Source: an uncultured Lachnospiraceae bacterium
GTDB lineage: Bacteria; Bacillota_A; Clostridia; Lachnospirales; Lachnospiraceae
NCBI GenBank assembly: GCA_902795985.1
Contig: CADBNG010000095.1
Location: forward strand, 1 to 8,635
Length of the DNA stretch: 8,635 nt
Reading direction: 5' to 3'
This document shows positions 6,498-8,635 of the stretch, piece by piece. The notes under the pieces were generated by a model that saw only the letters and a list, made by a program, of their open reading frames with translations, did no database searches and was not told where the DNA came from. The stretch's first letter is position 1; each line of letters begins with the position of its first letter. Made by a program: the position numbers and the translations under genes.

Positions 6498-8264
6498 ATG
6501 AAAACATTACTGGAGCAGATCAGCGCGGAACTGGGCAGGGCGTTTGAGGCGGCAGGATATGACGCGTCTTACGGAAGGGTCAGCATCTCCAACCGGCCGG
6601 ATCTCTGCGAATTCCAGTGCAACGGGGCGATGGCGGCGAAAAAGACTTACGGGAAAGCCCCCCGGGATATCGCGGCGGACGTATGCGCTTCACTGTCCGG
6701 CAGCGGCATTGTGAAGAACGCCGAGGTCGCCGGACCGGGCTTTTTGAATTTTGATATTACGGAAAGCTTCCTGGCCGGCCATCTGGAACAGATGCGCGAA
6801 GACGAAGCCCTGGGCTTTGAAAAGGCGGAAAAGCCGAAGACCATCATCGTGGATTACGGCGGACCGAACGTGGCCAAACCGCTGCATATCGGTCATCTGC
6901 GCGCCGCGATCATCGGGGAAAGCATCAAACGGATCGGAAAATTTGCCGGTCACAACATGATCGGGGATGTTCATCTTGGAGACTGGGGACTGCAGATGGG
7001 ACTGATTATCGCCCAGCTGGGCGAAGAGCGTCCGGAACTGCCTTATTTCGACGACGGGTTCGAGGGAGAATATCCTTCCGAAGCGCCGTTCACCATCTCC
7101 GAGCTGGAACGGATTTACCCGGCTGCGAGCGCCCGCTCCAAAGAAGACGAGGCGTTCCGGGAAAAGGCGCTGACCGCCACTTCGGAACTTCAGGCCGGAC
7201 GGAGAGGCTACCGCGCCCTCTGGCAGCATATCATGAATGTTTCACTGGCCGATCTGAAACGCAATTACGACAAGCTGGATGTGCATTTTGAGCTGTGGAA
7301 GGGGGAATCGGACGTTCAGCCGCTGATCCCCGGCATGATCGATCAGATGGTGAAGGACGGTTTTGCCTATGAAGACCAGGGCGCTCTGATCGTGGATGTG
7401 AAGGAAGAGACCGACACAAAGGAGATCCCTCCGTGCATTGTGCGCAAATCCGACGGCGCCGCGCTCTACGCGACCACGGACCTGGCCACCCTTCTGGAAA
7501 GAACGCGGCTGTACGATCCGGACAAGGTCCTTTATGTCGTGGACAAACGGCAGGCCATGCATTTTGAACAGGTTTTCCGCTGCGCGAAGAAGACCGGCAT
7601 TGTCCGGCCGGAAACGGAACTGGAATTCCTGGGCTTCGGTACGATGAACGGAAAAGACGGCCATCCCTTCAAGACCCGGGAAGGCGGCGTCATGCGTCTG
7701 GAGACCCTGATCCGCGAGATTGAGGATCAGATGGTGGAAAAGATTGCCGGGAACGCTTCGGTCAAGAGCGAGGACGTGGAGGAGACGGCTCGCATCGTGG
7801 CTCTGTCCGCCCTGAAGTACGCGGATCTTTCCAATCAGGCTTCCAAGGATTACATTTTCGATCCGGAGAAGTTTACGTCCTTTGAAGGCAATACCGGCCC
7901 GTATATTCTTTATACGATTGTGCGGATTCACTCGATTCTGGAAAAATACGAGGAAACCGGAGGGAAAACCGAAGAAACCCGGATCCGGGAGCCGATCAAT
8001 GCCAGCGAGAAAGAACTGATGCTTGCCTGCGCCGGTTTTTCGGCCGCTGTTCAGACCGCTTATAACGAGTCCGCGCCGCACAAAATCTGCGCTTACGTTT
8101 ACGAGCTGGCGAACGCGTTCAACCATTTTTATCATGAAACGAAGATCCTGTCCGAACCCGATGAGGAAAAACGCGGGGGCTGGATTGCCCTTCTGGACCT
8201 GGTGAAAACGATCCTGACGGAGGGAATCCACATGCTCGGATTCGACGCTCCGGAAAGAATGTGA
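6498..8264 (+). CDS. argS: Arginyl-tRNA synthetase
   Basis: A 588-residue class I aminoacyl-tRNA synthetase that attaches arginine to tRNA-Arg using ATP, and needs the tRNA for arginine activation; cytosolic and normally essential. Domains: N-terminal Add-1 tRNA D-loop recognition domain about 1-88 (with FQCNGAMAAKK and AGPGFLNF); Rossmann catalytic core with the HIGH motif at 130-133 in NVAKPLHIGHLRAAI; insertion/connective region 180-300; KSDGAALYATTDLA at 317-330; the KMSKS-equivalent loop GTMNGKDGHPFKTREGG at 381-397, which lacks a canonical KMSKS, as is usual in ArgRS, where a lysine just before HIGH (Lys127 here) is thought to compensate; and the DALR anticodon-binding domain from about 465 (GPYILYTIVRIHSI) to 588. 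Length is normal. MKTLLEQISAEL is a typical ArgRS start. The gene is intact, and its in-frame TGA is followed 27 nt later by a membrane-protein gene. Confidence 0.97.
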   Translation: MKTLLEQISAELGRAFEAAGYDASYGRVSISNRPDLCEFQCNGAMAAKKTYGKAPRDIAADVCASLSGSGIVKNAEVAGPGFLNFDITESFLAGHLEQMREDEALGFEKAEKPKTIIVDYGGPNVAKPLHIGHLRAAIIGESIKRIGKFAGHNMIGDVHLGDWGLQMGLIIAQLGEERPELPYFDDGFEGEYPSEAPFTISELERIYPAASARSKEDEAFREKALTATSELQAGRRGYRALWQHIMNVSLADLKRNYDKLDVHFELWKGESDVQPLIPGMIDQMVKDGFAYEDQGALIVDVKEETDTKEIPPCIVRKSDGAALYATTDLATLLERTRLYDPDKVLYVVDKRQAMHFEQVFRCAKKTGIVRPETELEFLGFGTMNGKDGHPFKTREGGVMRLETLIREIEDQMVEKIAGNASVKSEDVEETARIVALSALKYADLSNQASKDYIFDPEKFTSFEGNTGPYILYTIVRIHSILEKYEETGGKTEETRIREPINASEKELMLACAGFSAAVQTAYNESAPHKICAYVYELANAFNHFYHETKILSEPDEEKRGGWIALLDLVKTILTEGIHMLGFDAPERM

Positions 8265-8276
8265 GGCCGGCAGCAG

Positions 8277-8284
8277 AAAGGAAG
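8277..8284 (+). promoter_or_regulatory. Ribosome binding site of the last gene
   Basis: AAAGGAAG sits 7 nt before the ATG at 8292. It supports this start for a protein whose family gives no independent guide to the N-terminus. The argS stop (TGA, 8262-8264) lies just upstream, and the gap holds no hairpin that would act as a terminator. Confidence 0.65.
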
Positions 8285-8291
8285 CTCCTGT

Positions 8292-8635
8292 ATGAACCGT
8301 TTTAAAAAAGCGGCGGCCGTCCTCTGGGACGTGCTTTATCCGATGGCTTTTCTGCTGATCTGCCTGGTGCTGGTTACGGCAGCGGTTCTGATGATTGCCG
8401 CCGGCATTCTGAAAATGCTTCCCACGGAAGACATTCTCGGCCGGGTTCCCGTTCTGTCCCTGGTGGTCAGCATCGGGTTTTACGGCATTACGATTCTGAC
8501 GCAGCGCAGGGTTTACCGGCGGGACGATTACCGCTTCGGGGAACGGAAGAATCATTGGAACGCCGGGTATATTCTCGCCGCGGCCGTTGCTGTAGCGGCC
8601 ATCGGCTGGGGGCTGAACATGCTGATCCTTTTCAG
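8292..8635 (+). CDS. Multi-pass membrane protein, N-terminal part (3' end missing); possible CPBP-family protease
   Basis: The frame stays open from the ATG at 8292 to the window edge (114 residues). The visible part has a short basic N-terminus (MNRFKKAAAVLW), a first hydrophobic segment at about 15-41, a second at 51-72, a charged basic loop (QRRVYRRDDYRFGERKNHW, 71-89) and a third from 91 to the edge ending GWGLNMLILF. The basic loop between TM2 and TM3 suggests it is cytoplasmic. This pattern (LWDVLYP opening, an RxD-type loop, a GxxLN segment in the third helix) recalls N-termini of CPBP (CAAX protease/bacteriocin-processing) intramembrane endopeptidases in Clostridia. The diagnostic EExxxR and later histidine motifs would be downstream and cannot be checked, so the assignment is tentative. 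A 27-nt gap from argS and a good ribosome binding site suggest co-transcription. Confidence 0.75.
   Translation, partial: MNRFKKAAAVLWDVLYPMAFLLICLVLVTAAVLMIAAGILKMLPTEDILGRVPVLSLVVSIGFYGITILTQRRVYRRDDYRFGERKNHWNAGYILAAAVAVAAIGWGLNMLILF

Noticed and set aside
6772..6781. 10-bp palindrome TGGCCGGCCA inside argS, a possible operator.
   Set aside because: It lies within conserved codons, is made of GGCC/GCCGGC words frequent throughout this window, and is far from any start.
7242..8555. Long open frame on the minus strand (437 codons) antisense to argS and the last gene.
   Set aside because: Its translation is rich in Arg/His/Gln/Pro with no recognisable motif, and it lies opposite a fully conserved argS. 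Long antisense frames of this kind arise from codon bias in GC-rich coding DNA.

Overview
The window reads as ordinary chromosomal DNA from a moderately GC-rich member of the Clostridia (Bacillota). The best guess is the Lachnospiraceae or a neighbouring gut lineage. This rests on remembered family resemblance: the archaeal/fungal-type aspartate-semialdehyde dehydrogenase, the zinc-finger-less topoisomerase III with a TDAGREGE TOPRIM motif, and a short-form decarboxylase with an HKTGGSMTQSS lysine motif are all familiar from that group. No mobile element, tRNA, rRNA, CRISPR array, phage gene or sign of horizontal transfer was seen.

Layout: seven genes, all on the plus strand and nearly without gaps. 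They are the 3' part of asd (cut by the left edge), topB, an unrecognised signal-peptide plus one-TM surface protein, an Orn/Lys/Arg decarboxylase, exodeoxyribonuclease III (xth/exoA), arginyl-tRNA synthetase (argS), and the 5' part of a multi-pass membrane protein (cut by the right edge). Gene boundaries are a 6-nt gap (asd/topB), a 4-nt ATGA overlap (topB/surface protein), a 1-nt gap (surface protein/decarboxylase), a 4-nt ATGA overlap (decarboxylase/xth), a 20-nt gap (xth/argS) and a 27-nt gap (argS/membrane protein). No stretch over 30 bases is non-coding, and I found no convincing promoter or terminator. The whole window is therefore plausibly one transcript or part of one.

The genes do not form one pathway. 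Asd feeds lysine, threonine and methionine synthesis. The decarboxylase removes CO2 from a basic amino acid to give a polyamine or diamine. ArgRS charges tRNA with arginine. TopB and ExoIII act on DNA (decatenation/recombination intermediates and abasic-site repair). A basic-amino-acid theme (Asd, decarboxylase, ArgRS) can be pointed to but may be accidental.

The least explained part is the 431-residue protein between topB and the decarboxylase. It has an N-terminal signal peptide, an extracellular region that looks like a beta-propeller, a low-complexity stalk, one C-terminal transmembrane helix, and a cytoplasmic tail that is first strongly basic and then acidic. I found no evidence of a new multi-gene system. 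The findings below are modest and scored accordingly.
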